Shown here one piece after another: positions 1 to 7,344 of a DNA stretch of 64,000 nucleotides. Every line of letters begins with the position of its first letter. The stretch's first letter is position 1. The notes under the pieces are model-generated. The model was not told the origin of the DNA, did not search any database, and was given only the letters and a program-made list of their open reading frames with translations. The position numbers and the translations under genes were made by a program. Origin of the DNA: a virus; IMG/VR virus record IMGVR_UViG_3300007512_000011, positions 1 through 64,000 of that record. One strand, 5' to 3'.

Positions 1-88
1 TGGTACGGGTAGCCGGACTTGAACCGGCAAGACCTAATGGTCGAGGGGTTTTAAGCCCCTTGTGTTTACCAAATTTCACCATACCCGC
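1..88 (-). tRNA. tRNA-Leu (anticodon UAA)
   Basis: On the minus strand the sequence folds as a class II tRNA. The acceptor GCGGGTA pairs with TACCCGT (first pair G-U), followed by A and an encoded CCA end at bases 1-3. The anticodon stem AGGGG/CCCCT frames a loop with anticodon TAA. A long variable arm has stem GACC/GGTC, and the T arm is GCCGG/CCGGC around TTCAAGT. The long variable arm and anticodon identify leucine. It may supplement leucine UUA decoding in an AT-rich phage. Confidence 0.95.
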
Positions 89-128
89 ATAAATCATTTA
101 TATTATACTTCAATATTAGGTTTTGTAT

Positions 129-178
129 AACACTTTATAAATAAAGTCTGTTGTGTATACCAATTCCACCAACCCGGC
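129..178 (-). pseudogene. 5'-half tRNA-Leu-like relic
   Basis: Starting at base 178 on the minus strand, the sequence GCCGGGTTGGTGGAATTGGT resembles the acceptor 5' strand and D arm of a leucine tRNA. It aligns with the D-arm region of the intact tRNA-Leu at 1-88. No matching 3' acceptor strand (ACCCGGC) or T arm follows. Instead there is an AT-rich hairpin at about 129-152, and then the spacer to the intact tRNA. It looks like a truncated tRNA copy, though a standalone small RNA cannot be excluded. Confidence 0.5.
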
Positions 179-225
179 TCAAGCTTCATTGTAACCCAAT
201 AATGGGAAATTTACACGTTATAGCG

Positions 226-393
226 CTACTTTCGGAGATTGCTTAATAGATCAATCATTACTAAGCTCGAGCAGCTGGCGACGCCACTGAAAAGCGCTGC
301 ATCATTCTCACCAAGAGAAATTGAAAAGATCATCACGACGATGTTTATGCCCAGAAGAAAATATGAAAATACGAGATGGTGCAAAAATCCCAA
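226..393 (-). CDS. possible 55-residue membrane peptide
   Basis: A short ORF begins at a TTG one base beyond the stop codon of the upstream VWA gene. A GAGGTG Shine-Dalgarno match lies in the end of that gene. The peptide has one strongly hydrophobic stretch at about residues 7-27, then a polar Ser/Ala-rich tail, so it could be a single-span membrane protein coupled to the VWA lipoprotein. No family is recognised. A TTG start and short length make this uncertain. Confidence 0.4.
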   Translation of the reverse strand: MGFLHHLVFSYFLLGINIVVMIFSISLGENDAALFSGVASCSSLVMIDLLSNLRK

Positions 394-394
394 C

Positions 395-1333
395 TTACAC
401 CTCGACTTTGTATCCGACTTCAACAAGCTCACCATAGTCAGGAACAAATCCTAACTGAACCGTATTTGTCTCTTCAATATACTCCCAGTCCCATGTTGGA
501 GCTCTTTCAACATAGACAACTATCGACTTGACAATAGGATCAGTCTCAGTTAAAACTATGCTACTTTCTCGGCTTGTGATAAAGGATGACTCTGAAAGCC
601 ATAAGGACCAGTCCTCGTCACAAATATCTAATGCGCTTTTGTTATACAGGCCTGCGAGCTCTTCATACTTCCAGCCATAATCCCACAAGATGCCACAGTC
701 ACTTTCACTGTCGTTTAACGTAGTAATTGATACAGTGTCATGCCGAACATCAACAAATAATGCCTGCAACCAATCATAGAACGCCTGTGCAGATATACTG
801 CTCTGCTCATCCTCATCTGAGATTAAGAATAATAAAAAATCAGAATCGGGTCGAAAAAATTCAATTCCAGACGAGGAAGATAGAAATGTGTATGTCGATG
901 CAAAACCTTCTTCATAGATTGTCTGCGGCAAAAGGCTTGGAGCCATCATCATGTCTATTGGGCTTGAACTAGAATCATACGGCCCTACAAATCCGAGACG
1001 AGTGGAATCAGCTGTAATATACCCAAATTTATAATCTAGGGTCAAGCTCTCAATATCAGACCTTAATAGTTCCATCCCGCTTGAAACATTTGAAAAATTG
1101 TCGCTCATAGAGCAGGATGTATCAAGAGCAACAAGAACGTCTATCTTCTCAACTTGGTCTACTTGCACAAATGAATCAATTACTACTCTAGTCTCTGAGT
1201 GGTCTATTACTGTAAAATCTTGCGAACAACCTGTCGAGGCTAGCAATACTATAAAAGCTACCCAGCTCTTGACTACAAAGGCAAAAGCATATTTTTCAAA
1301 TCTCGTAACTCTGTCTATGATACTCAGACTCAT
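395..1333 (-). CDS. VWA-domain lipoprotein-like protein
   Basis: This 312-residue protein starts at ATG 1333. The N terminus carries a hydrophobic segment (about residues 19-33) ending in ASTGC, a loose lipobox with Cys36, so it is probably exported and lipidated. A von Willebrand A domain follows: a predicted strand ending in the MIDAS motif DTSCS (Asp71) and a later LISDEDE strand typical of bacterial VWA proteins. VWA domains bind protein ligands through a divalent metal. A phage-encoded surface lipoprotein suggests host-surface modification or superinfection exclusion, but this is inference. A late-promoter-like motif lies 8 bases upstream. Confidence 0.8.
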   Translation of the reverse strand: MSLSIIDRVTRFEKYAFAFVVKSWVAFIVLLASTGCSQDFTVIDHSETRVVIDSFVQVDQVEKIDVLVALDTSCSMSDNFSNVSSGMELLRSDIESLTLDYKFGYITADSTRLGFVGPYDSSSSPIDMMMAPSLLPQTIYEEGFASTYTFLSSSSGIEFFRPDSDFLLFLISDEDEQSSISAQAFYDWLQALFVDVRHDTVSITTLNDSESDCGILWDYGWKYEELAGLYNKSALDICDEDWSLWLSESSFITSRESSIVLTETDPIVKSIVVYVERAPTWDWEYIEETNTVQLGFVPDYGELVEVGYKVEV

Positions 1334-1340
1334 ATCTGCC

Positions 1341-1350
1341 TATTAAATAC
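1341..1350 (-). promoter_or_regulatory. putative late promoter (GTATTTAATA)
   Basis: Minus-strand GTATTTAATA sits just upstream of the VWA lipoprotein start. It matches a (A/T)TATTTA(A/T) motif found before several other structural-type genes in the window. The very short distance to the start codon means the transcript would be almost leaderless if this is a -10 element. Confidence 0.35.
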
Positions 1351-1381
1351 ATATGAGGCAAATACCTTACAGCCGAGTATG

Positions 1382-1567
1382 CTATGAAAAGTTCACATAT
1401 GGCTTCAATAAATCATCTACTAGGCTCATCAGCTTCTCACAAAACACCGCGACATCTCTCTGTCTCATCATAGAAACAGATGGATTTTCACTTCCATCAA
1501 GTGATTTATATTTTTCTAATACAGATTCTCTAACCTTAAGTAATTTTTGTAGATCTTCCTGTTGCAT
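1382..1567 (-). CDS. small hypothetical protein (61 aa)
   Basis: ATG start at 1567 is preceded by AGGAAAGAGTT, a good ribosome-binding site. The product is a charged, mostly helical 61-residue protein with Leu/Lys/Glu-rich segments. It has no signal peptide or membrane span and belongs to no family I recognise. The 131 bases between it and GreA hold no convincing further gene. Confidence 0.6.
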   Translation of the reverse strand: MQQEDLQKLLKVRESVLEKYKSLDGSENPSVSMMRQRDVAVFCEKLMSLVDDLLKPYVNFS

Positions 1568-1698
1568 AACTCTTTCCTGTTTGTTATATATGCGTAATTC
1601 ATACTCAGCTTGAGAGGCCCAGTAAAAACATACCTGATTATCATATCATTTAAGATATCGGGTAATATCTGGTGCTGTCTGAGAGCATCTGCGCTGTA

Positions 1699-2172
1699 TT
1701 AATCGTACAGCACGTCTAGAACTTCGTAGTAGCTGACGCCTTTTGGTGTCTCAAATTCAACTGTTTCACCTGCGCTGGTGCCAAGAATTGCTCGGGCAAG
1801 AGGAGATTTATAGCTTAGCTTTCCATTCGGAATGTCTGATTCAGTTTCGCCCACCACTCTGTATATATGCTGTGTGTCTGTGTCACAGTTAAGCAGCTTT
1901 GCACGCACACCAAAGACAACCCGACCGTCCCTTGCTAGATGATAATTTGTCATAATTTCAGCGGTAGAAAGAAAGTTTTTAAGATAAGAAATGCGTAATT
2001 CGTTAGATTGCTGACGATCCTTGGCATAGTCAAATTCCGCATTTTCACTAATATCACCGTGACCTCTTGCTGTTTCGATCTCATTAGCTATTTCAATACG
2101 AACTTTCGATGTGCGATGATTTAGTTCAGCTAAAAGATCATTATACCCCTGCTGTGTGATTGGATTTCTCAT
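1699..2172 (-). CDS. greA: transcription elongation factor GreA
   Basis: The protein of about 157 residues matches GreA over its full length. The N-terminal coiled coil includes the family signature RGHGDISENAEFDYAKDRQ, with the acidic tip residues that enter the RNA polymerase secondary channel. A C-terminal FKBP-like domain contains SPLARAILG. GreA stimulates transcript cleavage by backtracked polymerase. I place the start at ATG 2172, six bases after GGAGG; an ATG two codons upstream abuts the ribosome-binding site. The gene overlaps the end of the upstream cytidylyltransferase. A phage-borne GreA beside a phage sigma factor points to control of host polymerase. Confidence 0.93.
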   Translation of the reverse strand: MRNPITQQGYNDLLAELNHRTSKVRIEIANEIETARGHGDISENAEFDYAKDRQQSNELRISYLKNFLSTAEIMTNYHLARDGRVVFGVRAKLLNCDTDTQHIYRVVGETESDIPNGKLSYKSPLARAILGTSAGETVEFETPKGVSYYEVLDVLYD

Positions 2173-2608
2173 CTTCATCCTCCTTGTCTTGAATGCCCTT
2201 TACAAGCCAGCTGCTACTCTGAATTTTTCCGCCGCCGATACCGAATAACATCTCTATTCCAAGATTCTCGCAGACATCCATCTCAGGTGTATTTTTGTCT
2301 CCTCTGTCTCCGCCATTTGCAAAGTAGTCCAGACTAATAACCTTCTTTAGATCAGTGAGTGATTTACAAACTGTATTATCATAATCTGATGCCTTGACAA
2401 CTTCGATGACACCACGAATTGAATGCAGAATTTCCGCTCTCTCTTGCCATGGCATAAAGACATAATCTTTCTTTCTTGTCAGCCATTCATCACTATTCAA
2501 AATAATAATTACATCTCCATGCTCTGCAGCTTCTAAGATCATTCTCACATGTCCAACATGAATAGGATCAAATCCACCACTAACAGCCACTGTCTTTCTT
2601 TCACTCAT
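2141..2608 (-). CDS. cytidylyltransferase-family nucleotidyltransferase
   Basis: The protein of about 155 residues has the HxGH nucleotidylyltransferase fold. The phosphate-binding motif GGFDPIHVGHVRM lies near the N terminus, followed by predicted strand-helix repeats and a NSDEWLTRKK segment. It resembles the adenylyltransferase domain of heptose synthesis (RfaE/HldE C-terminal part) and glycerol-3-phosphate cytidylyltransferases, so it probably activates a sugar or alcohol phosphate. The start is ATG 2608, preceded by AGGAGAG; a GTG two codons upstream is less likely. It may work with the sugar epimerase and cupin at 29-30 kb, but the substrate is not deducible. Confidence 0.85.
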   Translation of the reverse strand: MSERKTVAVSGGFDPIHVGHVRMILEAAEHGDVIIILNSDEWLTRKKDYVFMPWQERAEILHSIRGVIEVVKASDYDNTVCKSLTDLKKVISLDYFANGGDRGDKNTPEMDVCENLGIEMLFGIGGGKIQSSSWLVKGIQDKEDEDEKSNHTAGV

Positions 2609-2610
2609 GA

Positions 2611-2832
2611 TCACTCTCCTATTAAAATGAGATCATCCTCAAAAAACTCACCAACAAAGTTTGATGACATTACTACCATCAAATTAACAAGCTCACCTGT
2701 TCCTCTAGCGTTGTTGTAACCTGCAAAGGTCCTTTCACTAATATCAACAATAAGCCCATATTTCTCTTCAGGTTCTAACCCGATGGACAACATTGCTGTA
2801 TCATTTAATTTCACAAGGTTTCCCGGTTGCAT
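2611..2832 (-). CDS. small SH3/KOW-like hypothetical protein
   Basis: The 73-residue acidic protein begins MQPGNLVKLND, a pattern typical of small beta-barrel (SH3/KOW-like) phage proteins, with alternating hydrophobic strands and an acidic C terminus. It ends two bases before the start of the cytidylyltransferase. Two other small barrel-like proteins occur in the window (4748-4975 and 25545-25799). The function is unknown and the ribosome-binding site is weak. Confidence 0.6.
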   Translation of the reverse strand: MQPGNLVKLNDTAMLSIGLEPEEKYGLIVDISERTFAGYNNARGTGELVNLMVVMSSNFVGEFFEDDLILIGE

Positions 2833-2871
2833 TGAAATGATATTACAACTGCAACGAGACTTTTACAAAGA

Positions 2872-3321
2872 TTATCCCACACCCTCAAACTTGGGAAGCG
2901 TCACGTTATTATCTGAGCCTGTGAGTGTACCTGTTAGCACTGGGAACTGTGTTGTCTCTATGCCTGTCAATCCTGCAACCACGCTAAAGCTTGACGGGCT
3001 AGGATCTGCATCATTACAAAACCAGATCTCCTTACACCGTATTTCTAGTCGATCAGTTGTCTGGTTGCCAGAGACTAGCAGATAATTATTCGTCGCATGG
3101 TTTCCACTTGTTCCTGTGACACCATTCTCTGTAAATCCCACTCTTATCCAGTTATCAGATGTGTTATGAACGACAAAGAATCGTGTCACATATGGAAACT
3201 TGACTCGGATGGGGATGGAGTGCAACTCGCTCGAATTCGAGCTAGTCACATACGGAACACCCGAGACCTCATAGGCTGGAACAAAATTTGCGCCTTGTTT
3301 TACTCTGTTATCAATGCCCAC
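2872..3321 (-). CDS. probable virion structural protein
   Basis: This 149-residue protein starts at GTG 3321, with GAGG eight bases upstream. It is rich in beta-strand-forming and Asn/Ser/Thr/Gly residues. The N terminus NRVKQGANFVPAYEVSG and the rest look like a conserved small virion or decoration-type protein of large marine phages. A late-promoter-like ATATTTAATATT lies just upstream. No enzymatic motif is visible, so the structural role is inferred from composition and the late-type promoter. Confidence 0.6.
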   Translation of the reverse strand: MGIDNRVKQGANFVPAYEVSGVPYVTSSNSSELHSIPIRVKFPYVTRFFVVHNTSDNWIRVGFTENGVTGTSGNHATNNYLLVSGNQTTDRLEIRCKEIWFCNDADPSPSSFSVVAGLTGIETTQFPVLTGTLTGSDNNVTLPKFEGVG

Positions 3322-3343
3322 TTAAAATACCTCACTCATGCAA

Positions 3344-3352
3344 TATTAAATA
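3344..3352 (-). promoter_or_regulatory. putative late promoter (TATTTAATA)
   Basis: Minus-strand AATATATTTAATATTG ends 23 bases upstream of the GTG start of the structural protein. This is one of the best matches to the recurring motif in the window. Confidence 0.45.
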
Positions 3353-3393
3353 TATTCTGTTGGACGAAATTGTGAATATCATTATTCTATGAT

Positions 3394-3954
3394 TTATCCT
3401 GTGTCTGTCTTGAACTTCCTATACTCCTCAACAATGTCATGACAGTCACTTTCATCTTGATTTTCCGGTGCAATGCCACACTGTGCCATGTAGAAGTGAG
3501 TAAGCTCATGAACAAGAATGTCATCTGACGGCTTGTCACAATCAGAACAAATGAATGACCACGCAATATTAGGAAAAACGTACGTCGTTACTCCGTAGAA
3601 TTCTTTTCCAGCAGGTTCATCCTTTGTAAACGTCATAATGTTTCTATCATTTAGTTTTTTATCAGGAATAATGTGAATATTAATCAGACCATCTGTGCAT
3701 GGAATTGCTTGAAGACTAGATACCCGCTTAGAAACAAATGGCACAGCCTTTCTCGTTAGAGCATTAAGCCTTTTAAAATCATCATGTGTGGTTGCATCAG
3801 AATATACAATTGTCTCACCCGTAACAGATGATGCAAAGATCTGACGAGACCCGACATATGGACCTGCATTGGTTCGTGATTGCGAAACAAGAGACACATG
3901 TGTCGGTTCTGCACATGCAAGAAGAAGAGAAATAAGGGAAAGTCTAAAAATCAC
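3394..3954 (-). CDS. secreted/lipoprotein HExxH metallopeptidase-like protein
   Basis: This 186-residue protein starts at GTG 3954 after a strong AGGAGG. The first 14 residues form a short hydrophobic signal ending LLACAE, consistent with lipoprotein processing at Cys14. Near the C terminus VHELTHFYMA carries the HExxH zinc-metallopeptidase motif, with several cysteines around it. It may be an exported protease acting in the periplasm or at the envelope, or a lysis or exclusion factor. No precise family is recognised and the third metal ligand is not obvious. Confidence 0.7.
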   Translation of the reverse strand: MIFRLSLISLLLACAEPTHVSLVSQSRTNAGPYVGSRQIFASSVTGETIVYSDATTHDDFKRLNALTRKAVPFVSKRVSSLQAIPCTDGLINIHIIPDKKLNDRNIMTFTKDEPAGKEFYGVTTYVFPNIAWSFICSDCDKPSDDILVHELTHFYMAQCGIAPENQDESDCHDIVEEYRKFKTDTG

Positions 3955-4035
3955 TAGTATTACCTCCTACAAGATAATACCACAAGCCCTGGTATGTTGC
4001 ACGAAACTAAGACATCACGGTGCACTGCGATGATG

Positions 4036-4485
4036 CTAGTTAGATTTTGCCCATGCCATCGTTACTTTCTGAACTTCGTCGCTGGGAAATTGTCCCCGAT
4101 TTTTGACAACATAGTTAATAAGGTCTGTTTTAGACATATCGCCTGCTGCGATGTGGCCTTTAAGCATCCCCTTGACAGCGGCTGCGAGCTTGGAGCTAAG
4201 AAGATGATCTTCAAATGCTGAATCAGGCGTTACACCTTTCTGCTTAGCTGCATCAAGTACGTGTTTCGGATTGTATGCTTCGGAGTCGGAATCTACTGCT
4301 GCCGCATATTGAGAGTCTGCACCGGCAGGAAATTTCGCTGCCAGACGAACCATCTTTGCTGCAACGTGATCTGGCCCACCTGGAGGATACATCTTTCTGA
4401 TCTCCTCAGCAGATGCCTCAGGTAAAAGGTGCCTCTCTAGCTCCTCTCTGATGATTCTTCGTAGTTGATCTTTGCTAATTTTCAT
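4036..4485 (-). CDS. conserved phage protein with N-terminal IREEL helix
   Basis: The protein of 149 residues starts at ATG 4485; an upstream TTG is less likely. Its first residues, MKISKDQLRRIIREELE, form the amphipathic motif repeated at the N termini of several proteins in this window. The rest is Ala/Lys-rich and probably helical, with no catalytic motif. I suspect a virion-internal or head-associated protein. A late-promoter-like motif stands 24 bases upstream, supporting late expression. Confidence 0.6.
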   Translation of the reverse strand: MKISKDQLRRIIREELERHLLPEASAEEIRKMYPPGGPDHVAAKMVRLAAKFPAGADSQYAAAVDSDSEAYNPKHVLDAAKQKGVTPDSAFEDHLLSSKLAAAVKGMLKGHIAAGDMSKTDLINYVVKNRGQFPSDEVQKVTMAWAKSN

Positions 4486-4508
4486 TGTGGTGTGCCCCTG
4501 CAAAACAT

Positions 4509-4517
4509 TATTAAATA
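4509..4517 (-). promoter_or_regulatory. putative late promoter (TATTTAATA)
   Basis: Minus-strand GAATATTTAATAATG is located 24 bases upstream of the IREEL-type protein start and matches the recurrent late-promoter-like motif. Confidence 0.45.
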
Positions 4518-4548
4518 TTCTCTTTGATGTGTATTTTCACCAGTTCTG

Positions 4549-4800
4549 CTAGTTGTAATCCTCATCATCTACTGTTATCTTTCTTGTAAGGTAATCGACG
4601 TTTTTATCTCCGGACTTAATCCGTGCCATGACAAATCTAGGGTCAGCCATGAGTTTGGAGCGAATCTCATCCATCTCATCACAAAAGTCGAGGAATTCCT
4701 CAATTAAAAACGCGATAGATATTCTGTCTACCATTATAACAATTGAGTCAGTCGTCTCTTCGAGCCATGCGTTTTCTGTTAGCAGCTTGGGCTCTTTCAT
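4549..4800 (-). CDS. small hypothetical protein (83 aa)
   Basis: The 83-residue protein is acidic, with a hydrophobic helix-forming middle (MVDRISIAFLIEEFLDFCDE). The ATG at 4800 lies inside the end of the upstream gene (53-base overlap). A later ATG at 4734 would avoid the overlap but lacks a ribosome-binding site. No family is recognised. Confidence 0.55.
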   Translation of the reverse strand: MKEPKLLTENAWLEETTDSIVIMVDRISIAFLIEEFLDFCDEMDEIRSKLMADPRFVMARIKSGDKNVDYLTRKITVDDEDYN

Positions 4801-4975
4801 TTTCGACTCTCTGCAGATTGTGTTGCGACCATGTTTTCATCCCGCCTGCTGTTAAAACTCGCCAATAGAGCTTATGAGGCTCATCCTGACAAATGATTAC
4901 TCCTAGTTCATCATCCCTCTCGTTTTTGACGAGAGTTCCTGGTAAATAACTATAGCGTTCTTGACTCAAGCTCAT
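4748..4975 (-). CDS. small SH3-like hypothetical protein (75 aa)
   Basis: The 75-residue protein starts at ATG 4975, two bases after the methyltransferase stop. Residues 8-50 look like a small beta barrel (PGTLVKNERDDELGVIICQD, then YWRVLT), followed by a basic, Arg-rich C terminus that may bind nucleic acid. Similar short barrels are common in large phages, with no assigned function. Confidence 0.6.
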   Translation of the reverse strand: MSLSQERYSYLPGTLVKNERDDELGVIICQDEPHKLYWRVLTAGGMKTWSQHNLQRVENERAQAANRKRMARRDD

Positions 4976-4977
4976 TC

Positions 4978-5649
4978 TTATTGAACCTTGTGCAGCACAT
5001 AAAGCATAGATGTGTATTCAGGCATACCTGGTGCTGTTATCTTCTTAGGCTTTTTTCCCAGCAACCCTGGGATCACATCAACATCACGAGCTCGAAATAT
5101 CACCTTGTGCTCTGGAAACTGGCTAACAAGATCTATCTCCGACAAAATCAAGCCTCTGAGAAAATTCTCTGAATCTGCATATTCTTTATAACACGATCTC
5201 TCCCACGTGTTCACGTCGGTTATCATTGTTTTGATAACAATGTACTCTGGCGATATCACTCTCCAGCAATTTGCAATTGCTTCAAAGTATTCAAATGATG
5301 GAAAGTGGTAAATGACAGAGAATGAAATAATCATATCAAAGCGCTTCTTAATCAAGCCTCTAATAGCTCGATTAAATGTGGGCTTATCAACAATTACATC
5401 TGTTGTTGCATGCGGAATTGACTTTTTCGCAACGTCAATCACCTCACTAGACACATCAACAAGGTGAATGTCTGTCTCCGGAGAGAGCATTTCTGATGTC
5501 CAGCCAGATCCAGGGCCCCAGTCAAGAACACTATGCACACGTGCTAGCTCACACTCATTTAGGCATTTTTGGAATGCTGTCTGTGTGTAATACTTCTTCT
5601 TTCTAACTGCGTCACCGATCTGCTTAATATGTCTCCAGCCAGGTGACAC
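4978..5649 (-). CDS. class I SAM-dependent methyltransferase
   Basis: This 223-residue protein starts at GTG 5649. Motif I is VLDWGPGSGW near residues 42-51, followed by an acidic residue ending the second strand (HLVDVS). A motif IV-like strand is FDMIISFSVIYHF. The fold is that of a Rossmann class I methyltransferase. The absence of DPPY or NPPY and of a target-recognition domain argues against a DNA adenine or N4-cytosine methylase; a small molecule, sugar, RNA or protein substrate is possible. It resembles the FkbM/UbiE-like groups only in general. Confidence 0.8.
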   Translation of the reverse strand: MSPGWRHIKQIGDAVRKKKYYTQTAFQKCLNECELARVHSVLDWGPGSGWTSEMLSPETDIHLVDVSSEVIDVAKKSIPHATTDVIVDKPTFNRAIRGLIKKRFDMIISFSVIYHFPSFEYFEAIANCWRVISPEYIVIKTMITDVNTWERSCYKEYADSENFLRGLILSEIDLVSQFPEHKVIFRARDVDVIPGLLGKKPKKITAPGMPEYTSMLYVLHKVQ

Positions 5650-5666
5650 CTCATTCCAAAGCTCTG

Positions 5667-6113
5667 TTAGCTTGCTGTGGATGTCTTTTTTCTGGATGTT
5701 CTCGATTTCTTTGCCGTCGGTTTGGTTGTTGTGCTTTTTGTTTTCTTCTTTTCAGCAACTTTCTTCACCTTCTTCGGTGGAGATGGTGACACTAGCTTTT
5801 TCTGCGGCTCTTCTACCTTTGACTCTACTTTAATCTCTTCTACCTCTGGCTCTACCTTGGGTTCCTCTTGAGCTACAGGACGAAGGTCATCCCATGTTGG
5901 AGGAGCTTCTGGTCGAAATGCGTCCCAGAGATCATCGTCTCCAAGTGCATACTCTGAAAGCAGGGAAGCAATTACTTCCTGTGTAGGTGGTGAAACACCC
6001 CTTCTAACAAGAGCACTCACAAAATCCTCATATGTTCTTATCTTGTGTTGCCTGATAAATGTCTCAGGATCAACTCGCCTTCGCTTAGTAAAAAAATCCC
6101 AGCTCATTCCCAT
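5667..6113 (-). CDS. histone-H1-like Lys/Pro/Ala-rich protein
   Basis: The 148-residue protein starts at ATG 6113 with GAGGAG upstream. The first 80 residues form a compact, mixed-charge domain beginning MGMSWDFFTKRRR. Residues 85-110 are Glu/Val/Pro-rich, and the last 45 residues are dominated by Lys, Ser, Thr and Pro, like histone H1 or bacterial nucleoid tails. It probably binds DNA electrostatically, perhaps for compaction of phage or host DNA. The tail is low-complexity, so homology searches would be misleading without masking. Confidence 0.65.
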   Translation of the reverse strand: MGMSWDFFTKRRRVDPETFIRQHKIRTYEDFVSALVRRGVSPPTQEVIASLLSEYALGDDDLWDAFRPEAPPTWDDLRPVAQEEPKVEPEVEEIKVESKVEEPQKKLVSPSPPKKVKKVAEKKKTKSTTTKPTAKKSRTSRKKTSTAS

Positions 6114-6176
6114 AACAAACTCCTCATGTCACATCAGAAATAATTATGCCACACTATGCAATCATAACTGCGACTC

Positions 6177-6461
6177 TTAAATATCCATCTCCTTAATCAT
6201 ATCCAGAATAGCTGACTGGAATCTTGGGTCTGCAGAAATACGTTTAATATTTTCTCTAGTTGGCTGAGCATCATATAGTGAGCAAGCATTTGTAGCAAAC
6301 TTAGACATCGCTGAAAGAAAAATATTTCGAGCAGTGGAGTGATTCATTTTATCTCCACTGTCTGTCATATGTTCTGCAATTTCACGATAGCCCAAGCCAC
6401 TTTCAGAAGCTCTAACTGTTGCATATCCATGTGTTGTCTTAAATCCCTTTGGCATTGACAT
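6177..6461 (-). CDS. HTH protein resembling sigma region 4.2
   Basis: The 94-residue protein starts at ATG 6461, immediately after the sigma factor's TAA (TAAATG junction), with AGGAGGG in the end of the sigma gene. Residues 23-56 (GYREIAEHM ... NHSTARNIFL) form a helix-turn-helix. Its layout is like the sigma-70 region 4.2 helix pair that reads the -35 element. The upstream sigma lacks exactly this segment. I infer that the two act together as a split sigma, or that this is an independent regulator coupled to it. Confidence 0.65.
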   Translation of the reverse strand: MSMPKGFKTTHGYATVRASESGLGYREIAEHMTDSGDKMNHSTARNIFLSAMSKFATNACSLYDAQPTRENIKRISADPRFQSAILDMIKEMDI

Positions 6462-7232
6462 TTACTTGCCCTCCTTTTGTGATACTAATTTAGCTTCTGA
6501 TCCTGTCAAATTAAAGTCACTGGTATCATTAAAATTCTCTGCGATTCCAAAGCGTAGACGAAGAATTTGCTCCTCCCTGGGACTGAGCCTTTGCAGGCAA
6601 TCACGAACCACGAGCAAGATCTTTTCCTTGTCAATTATTCCGTCTATGTCAATCTGATTAAAGTCAGGAACGACTTCGGAAATAGATCTGTTACCATCCT
6701 TGTTTCCAATTGTTCCATCAATAGAAATCATATTTTGAAACTTAATTGATGCGAGGCTTGCGTTAATCATATTCTCAGATACACCCAAGATATCTGACAG
6801 TTCAGCAATGCTTGGCTTTTGACCCAGATCTTCCTCATATTCCTTCGTAACTGCTTGAATCTTATAAGCCAGTGATGCGGTATGTGCCGGAACCTTAACA
6901 GTATTCCTACTTGTTCCGATATGACGACACACAGACTGTTTAATCCACCAGCTAGCATATGTACTGAACTTGAATCCTCTGCGCCAATCAAACTTTTCTA
7001 CAGCTTTCATTAGGCCGATATTTGACTCTTGAATAAGATCCTCGATATTGCACCCACTTCTATAGTATTTTTTAGCAATACTAATCGCAAGTCGTAGGTT
7101 AGATTCAATCATTATGCTTCTTGCTTCTTGATCTCCCTTTTCAATTCTTTGTGAGAGCATTACTTCCTCCTCACGTGTGAGAAGATTAGTCTTAGAAACA
7201 TCTTTAAAGTATGAATCGAGCGATTGTGACAT
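6462..7232 (-). CDS. RNA polymerase sigma-70 family factor lacking region 4.2
   Basis: This 256-residue protein starts at ATG 7232 after AGGAA. Region 1.2 (residues about 4-34) and a full region 2 are present, with NLRLAISIAKKYYR, the core-binding DLIQESNIGLMKAVEKFDW and the -10 reading FKFSTYASWWIKQS. A region 3 HTH and the region 4.1 helix LSPREEQILRLRFGI follow. The protein then ends in about 25 unrelated polar residues, without the DNA-binding 4.2 helix. It should direct host polymerase to phage promoters. The next gene may supply the missing domain. Upstream lies an AT-rich region with a TATAAAAT box. Confidence 0.93.
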   Translation of the reverse strand: MSQSLDSYFKDVSKTNLLTREEEVMLSQRIEKGDQEARSIMIESNLRLAISIAKKYYRSGCNIEDLIQESNIGLMKAVEKFDWRRGFKFSTYASWWIKQSVCRHIGTSRNTVKVPAHTASLAYKIQAVTKEYEEDLGQKPSIAELSDILGVSENMINASLASIKFQNMISIDGTIGNKDGNRSISEVVPDFNQIDIDGIIDKEKILLVVRDCLQRLSPREEQILRLRFGIAENFNDTSDFNLTGSEAKLVSQKEGK

Positions 7233-7293
7233 TATGATTCCTGTTCTTTAGTGGGGTAAGCTTATTTTATACTGGTTCTTTTTTATTTGCACG

Positions 7294-7344
7294 TCATGGG
7301 CTATGATAATGTAGACACACAAGGGTGTTTGAAAAGGCCCATGA
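7294..7344. promoter_or_regulatory. inverted repeat and shared motif upstream of sigma gene
   Basis: TCATGGGC (7294-7301) and GCCCATGA (7337-7344) form an 8-base inverted repeat around a small inner ACAC/GTGT hairpin. Between them, the minus strand carries GTGTCTACATT (7308-7318), an 11-mer also found just upstream of dnaK (36976-36986). The region may hold the terminator of the upstream small gene and part of the sigma promoter. A TATAAAAT box lies nearer the sigma start. Confidence 0.35.

Noticed and set aside
239-454. Plus-strand ORF 239-454
   Set aside because: It overlaps the end of the VWA gene and the small membrane ORF, and has no coding motif.
1568-1698. A small gene between greA and the 1382-1567 ORF
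   Set aside because: Only very short or out-of-frame overlapping ORFs are present, with no convincing ribosome-binding site.
2783-3375. Plus-strand ORFs at 2783-3085 and 3097-3375
   Set aside because: They lie opposite well-supported minus-strand genes and have no recognisable motifs or ribosome-binding sites.
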